Program-made: the position numbers and the translations under genes | Assembly (NCBI RefSeq): GCF_003002065.1 | Contig: NZ_PVZG01000010.1 | Coordinates: 124,001-188,000, forward strand | Source: Pseudosporangium ferrugineum | GTDB lineage: Bacteria > Actinomycetota > Actinomycetes > Mycobacteriales > Micromonosporaceae | Length of the DNA: 64,000 bases | Reading direction: 5' to 3' | The notes under the pieces: generated by a model | What the model saw: the letters and a program-made list of their open reading frames with translations, nothing else | Databases searched by the model: none | What the model was told of the DNA's origin: nothing | Part shown: positions 61,763 to 64,000 of the stretch, one piece after another | How the letters are laid out: the number at the start of each line of letters is the position of its first letter | Position numbering within the stretch: position 1 is the stretch's first letter

Positions 61763-61891
61763 GTGTCCATCCACCCCCTGGCGGCCTCCGGCGTCGACTG
61801 GTCCGAGGTGCACGCCGTACGCCTGCTCGGGGTGGCCCTCGCCGCCCTGATCCTGCTCTGGGCCATCCGCAGAATGTTCGGCGGCAAATAA
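61763..61891 (+). CDS. Small membrane peptide (42 aa)
   Basis: GTG 61763 opens a 42-residue frame (then SIHPLAASGVDWSEVHAVRL) ending TAA at 61889-61891, with a membrane helix LLGVALAALILLWAI and a basic RRMFGGK end. No ribosome site is visible; TACGCT about 10 bases upstream could be a -10 for a leaderless message. It lies 19 bp before the oxidoreductase start. Its hydrophobic, well-formed helix and codon use favour a real gene, but it is short. Confidence 0.5.
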   Translation: MSIHPLAASGVDWSEVHAVRLLGVALAALILLWAIRRMFGGK

Positions 61892-61910
61892 CCGGGGTAT
61901 CCGCCGGTAC

Positions 61911-62858
61911 ATGCGAATCGGATACTTCCTGTCCAGCGAGGAGTACACCCCCGCCGAGCTCATCGAGCAGGCGAAGGGTGCGGAACGGGCCGGCTTCTCG
62001 GCCCTGTGGATCTCCGACCACTACCACCCCTGGGTCGACGCGCAGGGCCAGAGCGCGTTCGTCTGGTCCACCATCGGCGCCCTCAGCCAGGCCTGCTCCC
62101 TGCCCATCAACACCGCGGTGACCTGCCCGACCGTGCGCATCCACCCGGCCGTCATCGCCCAGGCCGCCGCGACCAGCGCCGTGCTCACCGGCGGCCGGTT
62201 CCGGCTCGGCGTCGGCACCGGCGAGGCCCTCAACGAGCACATCTTCGGCGACGCCTGGCCCGAGGCGGACGTCCGCCTGGAGATGCTCGAGGAGGCCGTC
62301 GAGATCATGCGCGAGCTGTGGAAGGGCGGCGTGGTCTCGTACCGGGGCAAGCACTACACGGTCGAGAACGCGCGGATCTACACGCTGCCCGAGAAGCCCG
62401 TCGAGATCCTGGTGTCCGGTTTCGGCCCCAAGGCGGTCGAGGTCGCGGCCCGGATCGGCGAGGGCTACATCCACGTCGAGCCCGACGGCGACGCGGTCCG
62501 CCGGTTCCGCTCGGCCGGCGGCGGCGACCGCACCTGTCAGGCGGGGTTCAAGGCGGCGTTCGCGGCCACCGAGGAGGAGGGCGCGCGGATCGCGTACGAG
62601 AAGTGGCCCAACGCCGGCGTGCCCGGCGAGCTGTCCCAGGTCCTGCCCTCGCCCAAGCACTTCGAGCAGGCGTCGCAGCTGGTCACCCAGGACATGATCA
62701 AGGAGGCGTTCGTCTGCGGCAACGACCCGCAGGCGCACCTAGAGATGATCGGCAGGTACGCGGAGGCCGGGTTCGACGAGATCTACGTCGCCAACACCGG
62801 GCCGCACTACCAGGGCCTCTTCGACCTGTACGCCGACCACGTCCTGCCGAAGCTGTAA
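61911..62858 (+). CDS. LLM-class F420-dependent oxidoreductase
   Basis: A 315-residue luciferase-like barrel protein of the F420-dependent group (TIGR03557-like): IGYFLSSEEYTPAELIEQAKGAERAGF at the N-terminus, WISDHYHPWVDAQGQSAFVW, LGVGTGEALNEHIFGDAWPE and GFDEIYVANTGPHYQGLF at the end. F420-glucose-6-phosphate dehydrogenase-like enzymes share these motifs; the substrate is uncertain. The ATG at 61911 is the family start. Confidence 0.9.
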   Translation: MRIGYFLSSEEYTPAELIEQAKGAERAGFSALWISDHYHPWVDAQGQSAFVWSTIGALSQACSLPINTAVTCPTVRIHPAVIAQAAATSAVLTGGRFRLGVGTGEALNEHIFGDAWPEADVRLEMLEEAVEIMRELWKGGVVSYRGKHYTVENARIYTLPEKPVEILVSGFGPKAVEVAARIGEGYIHVEPDGDAVRRFRSAGGGDRTCQAGFKAAFAATEEEGARIAYEKWPNAGVPGELSQVLPSPKHFEQASQLVTQDMIKEAFVCGNDPQAHLEMIGRYAEAGFDEIYVANTGPHYQGLFDLYADHVLPKL

Positions 62859-62900
62859 CGGCGTTTCGATGTCGCCGGGGCAGGGCACAATGGCCGCTCG

Positions 62901-64000
62901 ATGAAGATCCCCGTCTACGGGCCCCGCCTGCGCAGGGTGGCCCGCAAACACTTCGGCTGGCCGTCCCTGCGCCCGGGCCAGTTCAAACCCATGCGAGCCG
63001 TGCTGCGCCGCAAGGACGCCCTGGTCGTCCTGCCCACCGGGGCCGGCAAGTCGGCGATCTACCAGATCCCGGCGGTCCTGCTGCCGGGGCCGACGGTGGT
63101 GATCTCACCGCTGCTGGCCCTGCAGCAGGACCAGATCGCCGCGCTCAACGCCCTCGACGACCCGAAGACCCGCGCCGTACGCGTCAGCTCCGCGGAGACC
63201 CCGGCGCAGCAGCGCGAGGCGATCAAGGAGATCCGCGAGGGCCGCGCCGAGTTCCTGTTCATCACGCCGGAGCAGCTCAGCGACCCGGAGCGGCTGGCCG
63301 AGGTCCGGGCCCTGCGCCCGGGCCTGGTCGCCATCGACGAGGCGCACTGCATCTCCGCCTGGGGACACGACTTCCGCCCCGACTACCTGTCGCTGGGCCA
63401 CCTGATCAAGGGCCTGGGCCGGCCGCCCGTGCTGGCCCTGACCGCCACCGCCTCGCCGCCGGTGCGCGACGACATCATCGAGCGGCTGCACCTGCGCAAG
63501 CCCGAGATCCACGTGTCCGGGCTGGACCGCCGGAACCTCTTCCTCGAGGTCGCGCACTGCCCGGACGAGGACTACCGCTGGCGGCGGCTGACCGCGCTGC
63601 TGGACGAGGCGCCCCGGCCGGGCATCATCTACGTCGCCACCCGGCGCGCCGCCGAGGAACTGGCCGAGCGGCTCACCCGGGCCGGGTACGCCGCCGACTT
63701 CTACCACGGCGGCATGGCGGCCGGTGCCCGCGAGCAGCGGCACGAGGACTTCACCGCGGACAAGCTCGAGATCATGGTCGCCACCTCGGCGTTCGGCATG
63801 GGCATCGACAAGCCGAACATCCGCTGGGTGGCGCACGTGGCCCTGCCGGACTCGCCGGACAGCTACTTCCAGGAGATCGGCCGGATGGGCCGTGACGGCG
63901 AGCCGGGCCGGGCCCTGCTGCTGTGGCGCGCCGAGGACGAGGCCATCCAGCGGTTCTTCACCGGCGGCTCGCCCGACGCCGCCGAGCTGCGCGAGCTCGC
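62901..64000 (+). CDS. RecQ-family ATP-dependent DNA helicase (3' end outside window)
   Basis: About 366 residues are seen before the window ends. Helicase motifs: I LPTGAGKSAIYQIP, II AIDEAHCISAWGHDFRPDY, III ALTATASPPVRDDI, IV-V IIYVATRRAAEEL and VATSAFGMGIDKPNIRWVAH, VI DSYFQEIGRMGRDG. RecQ typically has EIGRAGRDG; here Met replaces Ala. The ATG at 62901 is 42 bp after the oxidoreductase stop. The remainder (RQC/HRDC or another tail) cannot be judged. Confidence 0.88.
   Translation, partial: MKIPVYGPRLRRVARKHFGWPSLRPGQFKPMRAVLRRKDALVVLPTGAGKSAIYQIPAVLLPGPTVVISPLLALQQDQIAALNALDDPKTRAVRVSSAETPAQQREAIKEIREGRAEFLFITPEQLSDPERLAEVRALRPGLVAIDEAHCISAWGHDFRPDYLSLGHLIKGLGRPPVLALTATASPPVRDDIIERLHLRKPEIHVSGLDRRNLFLEVAHCPDEDYRWRRLTALLDEAPRPGIIYVATRRAAEELAERLTRAGYAADFYHGGMAAGAREQRHEDFTADKLEIMVATSAFGMGIDKPNIRWVAHVALPDSPDSYFQEIGRMGRDGEPGRALLLWRAEDEAIQRFFTGGSPDAAELREL

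Overview
The window is about 64 kb of very GC-rich chromosome with actinobacterial gene content: a ureABCFGD operon, RelA, YajC/SecD/SecF, RuvCAB, PdxST, the PgsA/PatA/PimA phosphatidylinositol-mannoside genes, a Ser/Thr kinase with an ectodomain, and an F420-dependent oxidoreductase. A FliA/WhiG-type sigma factor, many GTG starts and GC-rich repeat-laden spacers suggest Micromonosporaceae, perhaps Actinoplanes-like. That placement is inference; no rRNA or tRNA gene was recognised.

Layout. 1-2186 (+): end of a winged-helix regulator, a metallo-amidohydrolase and a RidA protein, forming a small amino-acid or N-acyl catabolic operon. 2190-6831 (-): urease. 7077-8531 (-): FliA-type sigma factor, a 33-bp repeat array and a small unknown protein. 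8859-11120 (-): Ser/Thr kinase with a CBM2-like outer domain. 11647-15179 (-): cyanophycinase and cyanophycin synthetase. 15303-16367: divergent HxlR regulator and thioesterase. 16351-18405 (-): hisS and a glyoxalase II-like hydrolase. 18600-20404 (+): two tandem membrane-anchored cyclophilins.

20484-38531 (-) is a conserved actinobacterial block read right to left: pgsA, patA, pimA, a LemA-like protein, pdxS, pdxT, yebC, ruvC, ruvA, ruvB, yajC, secD, secF, apt, relA. Its spacers (apt/secF, pdxT/pdxS, pdxS/LemA-like) are filled with minisatellite-like DNA. 38811-43514 (+) carries an EF-G2 paralogue, then a membrane GGDEF protein translationally coupled to a sugar-binding lipoprotein. 43515-47020 (-) holds a HIT protein, thrS and an ADP-ribosylglycohydrolase.

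47100-51854 (+): two-component system, then a secreted FnIII/beta-trefoil protein that looks like a metalloprotease without its zinc site, and a 53-residue membrane peptide. 51889-53976 (-): adenosine deaminase and a trans-aconitate methyltransferase-like enzyme with a long Gly/Glu insert. 54042-55287 (+): aldo/keto reductase and a small membrane protein. 55684-61575 (-): cold-shock protein and an envelope cassette (DUF4235, DUF3618, holin-X, MscS, DUF1206, lipoprotein), then a family 3 glycosidase. 61763-64000 (+): a 42-residue membrane peptide, an F420-dependent oxidoreductase and a RecQ helicase cut by the window end.

Most interesting: the GGDEF/binding-lipoprotein pair, the kinase with a CBM2-like ectodomain, the apparently inactivated metalloprotease-lectin, and short tandem repeats that recur both between genes and in frame inside ureD, relA, the methyltransferase and the glycosidase.
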